Part shown: in pieces, positions 13,126 to 24,897 of the stretch
Numbering within the stretch: the first letter of the stretch is position 1
Layout: each line of letters begins with the position of its first letter
Assembly: GCA_030512295.1 (NCBI GenBank)
Contig: JAULSR010000001.1
Coordinates: 4,425,001-4,489,000 of the forward strand
Source of the DNA: Bombardia bombarda
Taxonomy: Eukaryota; Ascomycota; Sordariomycetes; Sordariales; Lasiosphaeriaceae
Direction: 5' to 3'
Length of the DNA stretch: 64,000 nt
Position numbers and translations under genes: made by a program
The notes under the pieces: model-generated
The model's database searches: none
Told to the model about the DNA's origin: nothing
The model's input: the letters and a program-made list of their open reading frames with translations, nothing else

Positions 13126-13750
13126 GTACACTCCAACCCTGGTTTAATTGTTAGTTTGGTTGTTAGTTTGGTACGAAGCAGGGGGTAGTTGTGGGTAAAA
13201 GACAGGGGCTGACAGCCAATTGCTGAGGCTGACTGGCGCCACAGAAATACAACCAAATTGAATACCAAGACATGGATTTGTACTGCATATAGGTAGAAAA
13301 AAGTGTATTCAAATGTCATCTATATAGTCCAAAAAATGAGCCCAAAAACGGCCAAGTCGGAACCAAAAAAGCTAGCCAAATCGGGAAGTCAGTAGCAGTA
13401 TAACCACCCTGGGCCCTCTTTTGACTGCCCTGAGCGTTGACTAACTAGCTGGCCGATTTGAATGACTGTCAGTTCAAATTGACTGATTTTGACCGATTTC
13501 CACCTTGATCGGCGCCCTTGAATAGTTGAAATCAGTCAAAATCACCTTAAAGAAATAAGAAAAGTGAGGCTTTTGGTGATGATTTTGGTGGTCAAATGAG
13601 CAACACTAACCAAGACGGATTTTTCGAATTGTTCAAGTTGGCTGTACGGGCTGAAAATTATATAATTGGCTGATGACCCCGGGCCGGGACCCCAGTCAAA
13701 AAGTGGGTTTAAGAACCAAACTAACCATTGAACCAGGGTTGAACTTGTAC
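13126..13750. mobile_element. MITE-like element with ~35-bp terminal inverted repeats
   Basis: The left end (13126-13160) and the reverse complement of the right end (13750-13715) align over about 35 bases with roughly 31 matches. They share the core CAACCCTGGTT and the block GTTAGTTTGGT. The element is about 625 bp. Its inside is AT-richer than the flanks and has no transposase-like frame. Both ends carry GTAC, so TA dinucleotides at 13127-13128 and 13748-13749 could be the target duplication of a Tc1/mariner-type insertion. Family assignment is inference. The left repeat is followed by a second copy of TGTTAGTTTGGT, so the end may be internally duplicated. Confidence 0.65.
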
Positions 13751-14588
13751 TCTCTCTGTGCGCGAGTCAGAACCATACTTGGCGAGTTACCGCCAAAATT
13801 ACGTGTAATCGGGCAATACAATTTGTGTACGGATACATACACAACATATCTTGTGTATCCCGTACGCCTACTGCGTAAATACAGTGCTGACGACCGACTT
13901 TAGCACACGGTCAGGCGCCACACACTACATAGTCTGGACCCCCCTTATTGCGCGTGCAGGTTGGCCTGAGGCGCAGCGAATTCTTCGTCGACCACCCTCA
14001 TAAGATTGGGGAATTGATCCGGGCGGCCAGGGGCCCATTGTGGTATTGGTGTCTGCCACCCGACTGGCACCCTCGCTCGCTTCGAGTCTAGCTCGCCGTG
14101 GGACCTCTCAGCCCCTGCAACTGATCCCTGTCCATATCCTTTGTTGTTGGAAGATTGAGGCTCTGCGGCTCTGCTCCTTGCTCCTCGGCGAGGAGGAGGA
14201 GGAGTAGGACCAAGGGAGGAGCGAGAATCAACAGAGCCCCACAGAACCACGCCCACGCCTCTGAGGCCGGCGCAAACACACACCCACGCCCTTGCTGTGT
14301 ATGTACTCACACACACACACGCACAGTAAGGTACCCAGACCACCACCACCAGACACAAATCTGAGGAGCGGGCAGCTAGTGTGCGTGCGTGCGTGTGTGT
14401 GTGTGTGTGTAGGGACTAGGGAGCTAGGTCTCCCCCCTGCCTGAAGATGGTACCCAAAAAGGTACGTCATGTACCTCCCTATAACTTATCAAGTCCATTC
14501 CCGCAGTGCGAGATGGAATCTGTCTGTTATGGTTACTCCATCATCACCTCACTCAAAGTCGAGAGAGATCTACTTAGCTTCAGGCTTC

Positions 14589-14594
14589 TATATA
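14589..14594 (+). promoter_or_regulatory. Putative TATA box of the 14774 zinc-finger gene
   Basis: TATATA at 14589-14594 is followed by a pyrimidine-rich stretch (about 14620-14670), a common arrangement around fungal transcription starts. It lies about 180 bp upstream of the chosen ATG. A short upstream ATG frame begins at 14447, before this box, so it would be outside a transcript starting here. Confidence 0.4.
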
Positions 14595-14773
14595 GGTGGG
14601 CGCATGCCACCCAGAGCCTCGTCTTCCTTCTTGTCTTGTACTGCCCTTCACAGCCCCCCCTCCCTCCTTGATCGGCACTAGGACCTTGTGGTGCAAAAGT
14701 CCCAAGCTCTCCCTTCCCTCTCATTTTCTGTTTGGGACACAAGGCTGCCTCCTGTCTTGTTGACTTCCACAAA

Positions 14774-16951
14774 ATGGCCAGCCCATATGGATTCACGGCT
14801 TCTGCCTACCCATACGCCGAAGATGGGATTGGTTTTCACCAACCACTTGTTCGAACTGATGACGGTCTCATGGACGCCTACATCGATCCTCACCTCCACA
14901 CCCGGTCGCCATCTACACCTTACATCAGCCAATGGGACCCCCCTCTTGTACAGCGCTATCTAGAAGAGACCCAAACAACAGCTTACTTCAACGCCGACTT
15001 TTCCACCAAGGCTTCGACGAATCGCGCGTTTATGCGGCCATCGGCTGGGATCCAACCTCTCCCACCGCCGTCCCATATACGCTTTGCGAGCCCCATTTCA
15101 TCCATTGAGCCATCTTCTTCATCGGACAGCATGCGGAGTCCTCCTGCAGATACCGAATCGTACCATGACGGTGTTCCCAGCACACCTCCCGACACTACTC
15201 TGCGCTCGTTGTACCAACACCATTTATCCTTTAAGCCTTGGAACCCGGCCCATGTTGTCCAATTCACGGCAATGGGCGGCCCGACAAGCGGGGATATCTG
15301 CATCAACCCCAATGACATGGACATGCACCCGAGCCAGCTAGACTACTGCGAGAGCGAGAGCAGCAATACCGATTTCACCCTCCCGCAAAGGGGATACAGC
15401 TACGAGAGCTATGCCCCCAGTCAGTGTGATTTTACCGAAGCAACATCCAATAGCGCTACGACTATTTTCGACTTACCTGTAAGGCGACTCGAGAGCCCAG
15501 ATGAAATGCAACCAGCCGTCAAGGAAGAGATTGAGGCCTCAAGCCAGTATCCGCCGCTGCCGCCCCAGCCACGGGGAGCAAAGAACGAAGAGGACGCCGT
15601 GTCGGATATTGAGCCTGCCGCGGCGCCCGCATCGAAAAGGAGAAAGGACGACACCAACGATGGCGACTATAGACCGACCAAAAGACAGGCACCCGGCCCC
15701 AAATCGCCGACGCGCGGCCGAGGAGGCCCAAAGCCAAAACACTATGCCTCGGTAAAGACGAGGACAGTAGCTCCCAGTAGCAACACCACCAGCAGCCAGT
15801 ACCCGGCCCCCAAAGCGCTCCCTCCCTCGACGAGCTCCACCAAGGGCGCCTACTCGTGCTCCAACTGCACGCATACCCCTTTCAAAGACCAAAGCAGCCT
15901 GGACACGCACATCAAGAAGCAGCACACGCGGCCCTTTGTGTGCGTCTTCCACTTTGCCGGCTGTGACTCGACCTTTGCCACCAAGAACGAGTGGAAGCGC
16001 CACGTCAGCTCCCAGCACCTGCTCCTCAGCTACTGGCTTTGCCAGGAGGGCTTGTGTGCCAAAATGCCCAGCCCTTCTACTTCTTCCTCGGCCACAACAA
16101 GCTCAGCAAGAGGCCGATCATCCCGCGGCGGCGGCGGCAGCAGCAGCGCCAGCTTGAATCCTTCGGCGACAACAACAAACCAGATCACCACCGACAACAA
16201 CAGCAACGGCGTCGTCTTCAACCGCAAAGACCTCTACACGCAACACCTCCGTCGCATGCACATGCCCCCGCAAGTCAAGAAGTCGATAAAGCAACAGCAC
16301 GCCGCCTTGCCCTCAGCTGCTTTCGCTGCTGCTGCTGCTGCTGCTGCTGCAGCCAGCAGCAAGAGAAGCACCACGATCCCCGAGTGGGAAGAGCGCCTGC
16401 GCAGCCTGCAGGAGCGCGCCCTCCATGAGCGGTGCAAGCTGCCCGACAACATGCAGTGTCCCGCTGTCGGGTGCGAGCAGACGTTCAACGGGCAGGAGGC
16501 GTGGGACCAGCGCATGGAGCACGTGGCGCGCCACCTGGAGGGGGCGGCGGCGCACAAGGAGGACCCGGTGGTGTTTGGCGGGAAGGGGGATCCGTCGCTG
16601 GTGGAGTGGGCGGCGAGGGCGGATGTGGCTATCATTAAGAAGAAGGGAGGGAACGAGAGGGAGGGTGAGTGGGAGTTGAATGCGTTGTTGAAGAGGGGGA
16701 GTACGGGCGGGGTGGCGATTCCAGGGATTGTGCTTGTTCCGAAGACTGTTCCTGTTGCTCCTGTTGCGGCTATGAAGGCCCGGGGTGTTTCTGCTCATGA
16801 TAATAACGATGATGATGACGATGACGATAATAACGAAGATGATGATGATGAAGAAGAGGTTAGGAATGAGATTGTGGTTGAGGAAGAAGAAGGGGAGGAG
16901 GAGGATGACGATGATGATATGCGTGATGCGGAAGGGGAAGAGGACTATTGA
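14774..16951 (+). CDS. C2H2 zinc-finger protein with acidic tail, 725 aa, single exon
   Basis: The frame is open from 14732, but the ATG at 14774 (context CACAAAATGGCC) is the better start. The N-terminal half is Ser/Pro-rich and probably disordered. From about residue 359 it has a C2H2 finger CSNCTHTPF...HIKKQH, then CVFHFAGC...KNEWKRHVSSQH, then a widely spaced finger (CQEGLC up to HLRRMH near residue 496, with a Ser/Gly-rich insertion). A poly-Ala run follows, then an atypical finger CPAVGC...RMEHVARH near 560. The C-terminus (about 675-725) is almost entirely Asp/Glu/Asn. Finger order and the KNEWKRH..SQH signature match module B of the 5428-8596 gene, so the two are related. It has no intron where that gene has one. 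Probable nuclear regulator; targets unknown. Confidence 0.85.
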   Translation: MASPYGFTASAYPYAEDGIGFHQPLVRTDDGLMDAYIDPHLHTRSPSTPYISQWDPPLVQRYLEETQTTAYFNADFSTKASTNRAFMRPSAGIQPLPPPSHIRFASPISSIEPSSSSDSMRSPPADTESYHDGVPSTPPDTTLRSLYQHHLSFKPWNPAHVVQFTAMGGPTSGDICINPNDMDMHPSQLDYCESESSNTDFTLPQRGYSYESYAPSQCDFTEATSNSATTIFDLPVRRLESPDEMQPAVKEEIEASSQYPPLPPQPRGAKNEEDAVSDIEPAAAPASKRRKDDTNDGDYRPTKRQAPGPKSPTRGRGGPKPKHYASVKTRTVAPSSNTTSSQYPAPKALPPSTSSTKGAYSCSNCTHTPFKDQSSLDTHIKKQHTRPFVCVFHFAGCDSTFATKNEWKRHVSSQHLLLSYWLCQEGLCAKMPSPSTSSSATTSSARGRSSRGGGGSSSASLNPSATTTNQITTDNNSNGVVFNRKDLYTQHLRRMHMPPQVKKSIKQQHAALPSAAFAAAAAAAAAASSKRSTTIPEWEERLRSLQERALHERCKLPDNMQCPAVGCEQTFNGQEAWDQRMEHVARHLEGAAAHKEDPVVFGGKGDPSLVEWAARADVAIIKKKGGNEREGEWELNALLKRGSTGGVAIPGIVLVPKTVPVAPVAAMKARGVSAHDNNDDDDDDDNNEDDDDEEEVRNEIVVEEEEGEEEDDDDDMRDAEGEEDY

Positions 16952-19841
16952 TGAGGTGGGCTGTGGTTGATGTTTGTGTTTGTATGTTTGTGTGTTGTGT
17001 GTGCTTGATACCTAAAAGTTGGATGGATTGGATGAGTGGGCTGTGTTTTGGATTTTGGTTTTTGGTTTCTGGCTTCTGGCTTTTGGCTTTTTCCTAACCT
17101 CTTGATACGTATTCTTTCCCCTTTTGGAATTTTCCTTTTGGTGGTTTTCTTGAGATAGTGACATGTATCTTTCTTTCTCGGCCCCCCTCCATAACTGCGT
17201 CTTTTTACTGCGTAGGTATCCAGGGACCTACCTACCTACTTACCTTGGATACTTGGAATTTGTACTGTCTGTATGAGCAAGTAGTCTTCTTTTTTTTTTT
17301 GGAGGGCAGTTGATTAAATCGCTTGTGACACTTGGGGTGTGGCAGTGTGGATTTTCTCGTTATGGCATGGCATTTTTAGATGGACCTTTCTTCCTGGATA
17401 ACATCACGGGCTGAACGACAGACACCCCGAATAACTGATGCGCATTGACTACTACATACTGGCTTGCTTAGTTCTATTTCTTTTTGATCAATGTTACTAC
17501 TTCTCTAGGCTTGCCCGTTCTCAGAGTTAAATGTTAAAAAAAAAACCAAATCATTGCGACCACATCCAATTCCGTAGTAGGAGACAAACGGAAGATCTCG
17601 AGGCTTCCATGCCCATTCGGGTTAAGGTCTACCTGCTGATGTGGCACAAGGTGAACCAGCTAATTCAACGGCGGGCAGAAGGAGGGGAAAAAACAAGCCA
17701 ACGGGCAGACGGGTAGGCAGGGTGGGTAGGTATCTAGGTAAGGTAGGTAGGTACAGGAGCGAGTGGTTTTGTTGGTGGACAGCCCCCTCCCCAGCCCTCC
17801 TTTCCCTGTCTGTCAGTCGTCTTTCCCTCCTAAACTCCGATTATGAAAAACCTAGGATCATGCTTTTGACGTGTCCTGACCCTACCTCCCTCTTCATACC
17901 TGGTCAAGCAATATACAAGAAACTAACTCAGGGGGTCGAGGGAAGAGAGGTAGGTAGTATTGTGGCCAGCATGGATCAAGATATGACCGTTTATGGAGAC
18001 GGGACCGAAGACGACGGCTTGTTGTCTCTGAAGCTTGACCGTCTTTGGAATTTTGGAAATTCGCCGTGATGGACAACTCAACGGTCTGGTCTGGTCTGGG
18101 GGACGGCATGTCAACTCAACCGGGGACAATTAGACGCCCGCCAACCAACCTCGCCGCTTTGTGTCCCCCATCTCTGGTCTGTCATTGCTCCAAGTATGTT
18201 TCTGTCTGCTCCCCCCATCTTAGTGTGCTTCGGGTGAGCGAGCATGCGGGAGTGGAAGGCGTGGATGGTGTGGATGTGAGGTGTTAGGTGTGTGTCCCTC
18301 TGTAGACTGACGCTAAGATGGTTTGTACTATTGTCAGTGGAAGATGAAAAGAATATGAATGTGACATATGACTGGACATTGTCAGAGACTAGACTAGAAT
18401 GCGTGACTGGAAATGGAAATGAAGAAGCTGCTGCACTGCTGCTGCTGCTGCTGCAGCTGCTGCACTGCTGTGTGCCCGACACAGACGCCCACTCCTCCCC
18501 ATTCTCGTGGACCAGACTGCTACTAACAGTAAATGGTAAATGGCCCGGAGGAGCACAAAGTAACATAGTACAGTACCTATTCCTGGATGACGCACCAAGT
18601 CCTAAACTGATCAAATTACAAAGGTTGAGGTCATTGATAGCCTAGAACTACGAATAGAAAACATGGCATCGCCATGATTGGCATCAAGTACATATTCAGT
18701 CCCTCAAGACAGGGGCCCTAAAGAGGACAATAAAGATGTTCTCACCGCTCCAAAAAGACAGCCATCCCAGTGCTAACGTACCCCTGAATGGCATCATTCC
18801 CCTCGACATCAACACAGTTATCACACGGTGCAAACTTGGCCCGATGATTGCTAACGCAGACCCATCGAAGAGGCCTCTTTATCCCGACCCACTAAGTTCG
18901 CTTCTGGGTGCGCACATCACAATCACCAGACAAGGATGGTATGTCACCTCTTGGGTCTAGATCCTCCTCGAACCTTGCATTGTCATCTTCAGGGGAGGCT
19001 GCTTTGACTTTGAGAAGCCAGAATGCATGGTCAATGCAGCAACGATCTGGCCTTGACAACGAACTGTTGGAGAGGGGGGTCCAGTGGTCCGCAACCAAGT
19101 CTTGAAAAAACTACATGATTCCTCTGCCTATTGCTAGACTAGAGAGATATAGATTAGATGACTACATTGTACACCGCATTGCGCTTCCGGACCAAGTCCA
19201 GCTGATGAGAATGGCCTATTCAGGTGATGGCTGTCTTGCTCTGTTGCCGATCGACGGTTTTGTGGCGCTCACCGGCCTCCATCCCTCAGATCGGCTTCTT
19301 TCCATACCACAGTCAAATGCGATATGTACATACGTCTACGAAGTACCAAGCAGGATGATTCACGAGCAATGACACGACCAAAGGACAGCACGAACAAGAG
19401 CATGATGCTGTCGTGCAACCCAATGAGACCAACAATGCGGTCGAGCCTCACACGTTCTCAACCTGGACAATAGATCAACAGCCACTGAGATTTCAATGTC
19501 TTATCCTCTTGAATATAACGATGGACTGAAGCAGCCAAAACATACGGCCACGGCCACGGCCACGGTCACGGCCACAGCCACAGCCAAAGGTCGCCATTCT
19601 CAGCCCGAGGCGCATTCAAGAGAGCAGGTTTGGATCTTCGGGAAACCTGGGCGGTTTACCGGGCGCTTAAACTCTCCATGCCTCCTCATGAAGCGAGCCA
19701 GTGCGAAGTGTGCGATGTCTTACTTTTGTGACAGTATTTTTTAAAGAAAAGTGATACTGCGCAAGATACGATACAGATAACCAACAGGCGCCTCGCTCAG
19801 GTCCATATCCTGGAGGCGGGGATGGATGGGGGGGGGGAGGG

Positions 19842-19875
<34 letters not shown>

Positions 19876-21187
19876 ATCAGGGGATGGGGATCGGGAAAAA
19901 AGAAAAAAGAAAACAAAAGAAAAAAAGGGAAAGAACCGGAGAGCAAAAGAACCTAACTAAGCCAGCGACCAGGCCATCGGCCTCTCATCGTGTCTATCGC
20001 GCTCCATCATACTGTGAGGCATTCCGTGGACTGAGCTGGGGTGGTGGTGAAAGAGGAAAATCGGCGAGCGAAAACGGCAGCGACGAAGCGAGGGGGGATG
20101 GTGAGGGGGTGAGTCAATACCAGCACCCACCCACCCAGCCACTAACACGGAAAAGACACGAAATTCCATTTCCATACACGATATGTGACATGCACGTAAT
20201 TACGTGTATATCAAATGTACAGCCATGAAAATGCATCGAAACCCCGGATCTCCCCCACACACACACACCCTCAAGTCAGCAACAAGCGCTCCGAGCCACA
20301 TAGACGACTCACAAAAAGCAAGGAAAATAGAATAATTGCAACACAGTCGGGACGTGTTGCGTGTGTGCCCAACCAGCACAGTATGAATTCCTTTGGCGCG
20401 TCACTGGAAGCAAAAGAACAGAAAAGGGCACACCCTCGATCCATTCATCCATCCACGGCGGCTAACTGACAACCTCTACACAACATCATCATCCCGTCCT
20501 CGCCTCCTAGAATCAGCCCGTCGCGCTTGTGCTCCCCTCGATCAGTCTATCCGGGGCACAGAAGAGTTCGTTCCGGAGAAAGACGTTGAGAAGGAAGGTG
20601 GTGGCATAGACGAGGTTGAGGCACGGGTTCCGATATCCTGTCCAAGACGGCTGACTGGCTGTTGACGAAGAGATTGCGCCCGACAATGGGTTTTCGGATC
20701 CCCAGATCTTGGTCCTGCCGCCGCCGGACTGTGGTGTGGTGTGTGTTGTACAGACAACCATCAGCAGTCTCCATTCTCATCTCCCCGCATCGATGCTCAT
20801 CCATCATATTATCCCCCCTTGAAGGTAGTGCCAAGCCAGGGGCGGAATGGGGGCGGAAATGAGAATGAGATGATGGCGGTAGTGATTATGACGGCCATGG
20901 CTTGTGTTGGAAAATGGGGGGTTAAACTAACACACAGGCACGTCAGCTAAACAAATGTAGTGCAAAAAAAGAGTCCAAGTGCCTCGCCATCGCCAGTCCT
21001 CTCTGTCTGGTCAGTAATCTGCGCACACACACAAATGCTACCTAACAAAGCTGATTATCGATTACTTTACCTGTGATGTAAACAAATGTGCAACTCCAAA
21101 CCAACAATAAAGCAATCAAACAAGCGGTGTCTAGTGGTGATGTCGTGGAGGAGAACGACAGCACCACCCACAAGCCCCTTTTCTCCA
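16952..21187. other. Intergenic region, 4.2 kb, rich in simple repeats
   Basis: No supported gene. It contains TTTTGG/CTTCTGG-type repeats just after the zinc-finger gene, a CCTACCTA cluster near 17226-17240 and its complement near 17714-17755, a CTG/CAG-rich patch at about 18425-18470, a CGGCCA hexamer run near 19540-19585, a G run followed by a GT dinucleotide run (about 19826-19874), and purine-rich AAAAGAAA sequence to about 19935. The several overlapping short frames between 18700 and 19450 show no recognisable motif. Confidence 0.55.
19826..19874. repeat. G-run and (GT)n microsatellite
   Basis: A run of about ten G residues and a further G4 block lead into roughly fourteen GT dinucleotides ending near 19874, where GGATCAGGGG follows. 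Just upstream is GGAGGCGGGGATGGATG, so the G-rich part may also form a quadruplex. Low-complexity DNA with no coding role seen. Confidence 0.85.
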
Positions 21188-24100
21188 TTAGTACCACTTG
21201 TGGTTGCTGCTCTCGCTCGTGCTACTATAGCCGCCACCGCCACCACTACCGCCGCCCTGACTGTGAAGATGACGCTGGTTCTGGCTCTCAATATCCGCAA
21301 TCAAGCTGAACTCATCGTCCTCCGTTCCCGTTTCTGATCTTCTTCCACATCCTCCACAACCGTCAGTAGTAGCAGCGATAGCCGCCGAACCGCCGCCCAT
21401 ATGGGCGGCTCCAGACGTGTCGACCTTGGGTCCCCCACGACTTCGTCTGCACACATGGCCAAGTCTCTTCCTCATCCCACCAGAACGACTACTGCCACCA
21501 TCATTTCCAGTAGAAGCAGACGCGGCAGTCTTCCCCGGCCGGAAGAAGTACACATCATCCCCCTCATCATGCCCAATACTCCACGGCATCCTCAACAGCT
21601 CCTTATTCATCTTCACCACAGCAGTCGCCTTTCTTCCCATCCCTTCTCCACCGCTCTCCCCTGGCAGCTGCCCGATCCCCTCAGGCGTCGAATTAACAGC
21701 CAACAGAAACATATTCGCCGGATCCGTATAGTCTCTCATGCCCCACCCCTTCCGCTTCTTCCTCCAGCAACACCCACTCCCAAACACCCCTTCCTTGACA
21801 AAATACCCCAAACAAACCACATTCAGCACGAACACCACCCCGAGCACCGCATAAAACACCCCCTGCCACCCGCTCTCATAAGTACTCGTATACTGCATCC
21901 GCTTCATGCTCGCATTAAACCTCCTCCCCACCCCTCTTCCCTCCTGTCCGACCATCTCGACATCATCCTCCCCCCACCAATGCACAACTGGCGCCCGCAA
22001 CGCGCCCGCAACCAGCGTCTCCCCCACCAGCACCGCCAGCCCCTCCGCCAGACTCGGCATCAGTCTCTTTCCCCCCGTCCACCCCTCATCCGGATCAACC
22101 AGCACCATCTGAGTCAATATCCTATCCTTCGACGCCTGTCCATCCAAAGACCCACTGTCCATATACAGCGCCAGCCCCCACTCGTCCGCGACATCCCTCC
22201 AATCGTGCTGCGGCATGCCCGGGTTTGGCGCGTTCGGCACAGAGCGCATATAAGCCACCGAATCGTCCGGGTCCTCGCAGTGGGCGCGCATGTGCGCCCC
22301 GGTAGTACCGGAAACGTTGAAGTGCGTCGAGCACACGGGGGACAGCCAGGAGCGCATTGAGCAGAGCGTGTAGTCCTTTATCGAGTTAGACTTTCCCAAG
22401 ACGTAGACCGCGTCGGATTTATACACGGAGGCATTGTACATCAGATTGAATTCCAGCGGGAATTTCGGGAAGATAGGCGGGCGGCGGCCGTGGTTGGGAC
22501 CCCAGCCGAAGATGTCGTCGACGACAGTGCGGTTCAGCCATTCGTCACCGGGGGCGGGCGGTATGTCGGCCTTCCAATTGACATTGGGCCGCTTTCGGCC
22601 GTGCTCGTCGGCGTACATTTTGGCGTGCGGCCACTCAGTATAGACTAGGGGAGATAGCTCGTCTGGAGTGAGGTTGACGCAGAGGACGTTGACAGCTGGG
22701 CTGACGGCGCTGGCGCGGATCAGGTACTCGCCTAGGCCTGAGAGGTCGCTGGGCTGGAGGATGTTATTGATGGGGTCGGTGGCGGCGAGGTAGATGCCCG
22801 GGTGGGGCATGGCCAGCGTGACGTTGTTGATGGTTCTGTTGTGGATTTCGTAGTTGCGCTTGGGGTCAGCGTATTGTGTTTCTATCCAGGCGGCTGTGAG
22901 GGTTATGTTGTCGTAGAGGATCACCGTTGCTGGCGGGCGACCAGCCATACAGTTTTTGTCAAACTTGACAGTCGTATTCGTTTGGTTGAGGCTGTGATCG
23001 TACCATGCCGACCTTGAACAGAAAAGACATCCATGTTAGCAGCTGTGATATAGGAGTAAACAAACTCTTGTGATATCCGGAGGCACTTACATGAAGGTCT
23101 GGAAGTTGTGATATGCTAGAAATGAAGCACACGATTAGCCAACACTCGACACAGGAAAAAGACAAACTATGGGTTTGGCTCACAAGCTCCCGCAAACGAC
23201 ACAGCCACACAAGCACTCTGGCTATGAGGGTCCGCACTCTTGTCGATCGGCGTCCCGCAACTCTCCTTCAGAAAAGGCAGGCTTGCATACGAAGCCATGG
23301 CATAGCTCTCGAGCACAGTACTCTCCCACCCGCCAAACTTGAGCTTGGGAGACACCAACGCATCCGAAGCCGTCGTGTACAGCACGCCCCCCAGCGTAGC
23401 CACAACCGAGAGAAGTCCAAGGCCGGTGAGGATTGCATATCGCAGGGCAACGCCGTCCGTGATCATAAGGCCCGGTTGCTAAAACACACAACACACATTC
23501 CATCAGCATCTTTCCTCTCCCCAGTCAGTAAAGCAAATAAAACCACTCACAATAACCCAGTTCCTCATCGAAATCTCCGCCAGCGTCACTCCCCCTTTCT
23601 TACCACCCTCAGCCCTAGCATCCCCCGCAAACGCCCTCTTGGTCAACACCTGGCCCACAAACGCCACAAAAACGGCGACAAACGCGCTCTCAATGAGCTT
23701 GGCAAGCAGTGCAACGATCAGCGACGCCGTTGACGGCGCAATCGTGTCGGGCGCTCCCGATGACGTGATTCTCTTGCCCCATCGCGGCTGCCAGATGGCC
23801 AAGACGAGCCAGATGAAACTGCCGATGGTCGAGAAGATGGACAGAACCCAAAGGGCGATGACCACGGCGCGGGATGATCTGCCGTGATTCTCCCAAGGGG
23901 TAGAGGAGCCATCAGGAGGATCCTGGGGGTCGTTTCCATCCGCACCGATATTACTTGCTGTTGATACAGGTAATGCCAGTCAGTCAGTCAGTCATCCTCA
24001 GATCTCTCGAAAGAGGGCTCACTTACGATTATACCCACCCAAACCCCTCTTCTCCTCCTCCCAGTCAAAATTCTCCAGAAACCGACTGTGCACCGGCTCT

Positions 24101-24897
24101 CGCATGAATCCTCCTCCCAGTCCTGTCCCCGTCCGCGGCGGCAACCCAGATCCAGCCGCCGGCATCGCCGTGGTAGCTCCAAATAGAGTACCATCACCAC
24201 CATTAGCAGCAGCAGTATTATCTCCCCGGCGGCTTCCCAGACCCAGCATCCCGGATTCAACCTCGCCCAGCACTCCGGACTCATCAGAATCAAGATTATT
24301 ATTGCTCCTAGGCACCGCCCTCAGCGTAGGCAGCTCGATACCTTCCTGTCCATTACCACCACCCCCTTCTCCTCCTCCATGGTATCCACGTCCCATGCCC
24401 ATACCAATACCTGGACCACCTAGATCCAACCCCAGCATCGACGCCGACGTCGATGACTGCATGTTTATCTTATTCTTCTCCATCTCCGTCGATGGGGTCT
24501 GAGGCAGAGGTGGCGGAGAAGGGGACGGAGCAAGTGGAAAAGCGCCGCCGAGCAGCCCGGGCCTTTCTGTGCCAGACTTCGCTGCGATCACAGTAGTGGT
24601 ACTGGGGCCGAAAGCGGGCGAGGTAGGAGAGGGAGACAGCGACGCCGTCGACGACGACACTAGGGAGTAGTGGTCGGGCAGTCGGGCGAAGGTGCGGGAG
24701 TGCTTGATTCCGAATGGCTTCGGGCTATTTCTAGATTCAGCTGGCTGTCCATTGTTGCTGCTGCTGCCTTGGTGTCCTGCTGGTGGCGAGAACCAGGAGG
24801 AGGGCTTCCAGCTGCGGCGATGATGTTTTGTAGAACGATGGCTGCCGAGGCCGACACCGCCGTCGGGATCGCCGCCACCGTCGGTTGTCGCTGACAT
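21188..24897 (-). CDS. Multi-pass membrane protein with large extracellular domain, 1140 aa, five exons
   Basis: Minus-strand exons: 24897-24027, 23957-23551, 23478-23184, 23115-23091 (only 25 nt) and 23012-21188. All junctions are GT-AG, and the sum is 3423 nt (1140 codons plus stop). The first about 310 residues are Ser/Pro/Gly-rich and likely cytosolic and disordered. Three hydrophobic segments follow near 321-347 (start AVVIALWVLSIF), 365-392 and 436-460. Then comes a roughly 450-residue domain with several N-x-S/T sites and Cys residues, a fourth segment near 913-935 (VFYAVLGVVFVLNVV), and a Gly/Ser-rich tail. The predicted layout is an integral plasma-membrane or secretory-pathway protein with a glycosylated outer domain. 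I do not recognise a named domain and assign no function. The tiny fourth exon bridges the frame exactly (phase 1 to phase 2). Confidence 0.8.

Larger units (their letters stand above)
8597..14773. other. Long (6.2 kb) intergenic region
   Basis: No protein-coding gene is supported. Open frames such as 11191-11709 (minus) and 11409-11876 (plus) overlap each other and sit over simple repeats. The region contains an A-tract/G-tract at 9736-9769, a GCTGT pentamer run near 10640-10662, CAGCCCAG and CCACTGGGC short tandem repeats near 11038-11165, a CAC run near 11940, a MITE-like element at 13126-13750, a TG run near 14390-14410, and the putative core promoter of the 14774 gene. It probably holds long upstream regulatory sequence or unannotated non-coding transcripts. 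Confidence 0.55.

Noticed and set aside
13104..13319. Peptide shared between frames at both ends of the 13126-13750 element
   Set aside because: The shared TKLTI-PGL peptide simply reflects the terminal inverted repeats read in opposite directions.
15539..16798. Antisense frames over the 14774 zinc-finger gene
   Set aside because: They are shadows of Ala, Gly and Asp codon runs with no domain, and the plus strand encodes clear fingers.
21401..22360. 319-codon plus-strand frame antisense to the membrane-protein gene
   Set aside because: It is a Pro/His/Arg-rich shadow of the GC-rich coding strand. The minus-strand exon has membrane helices and correct splice phases.
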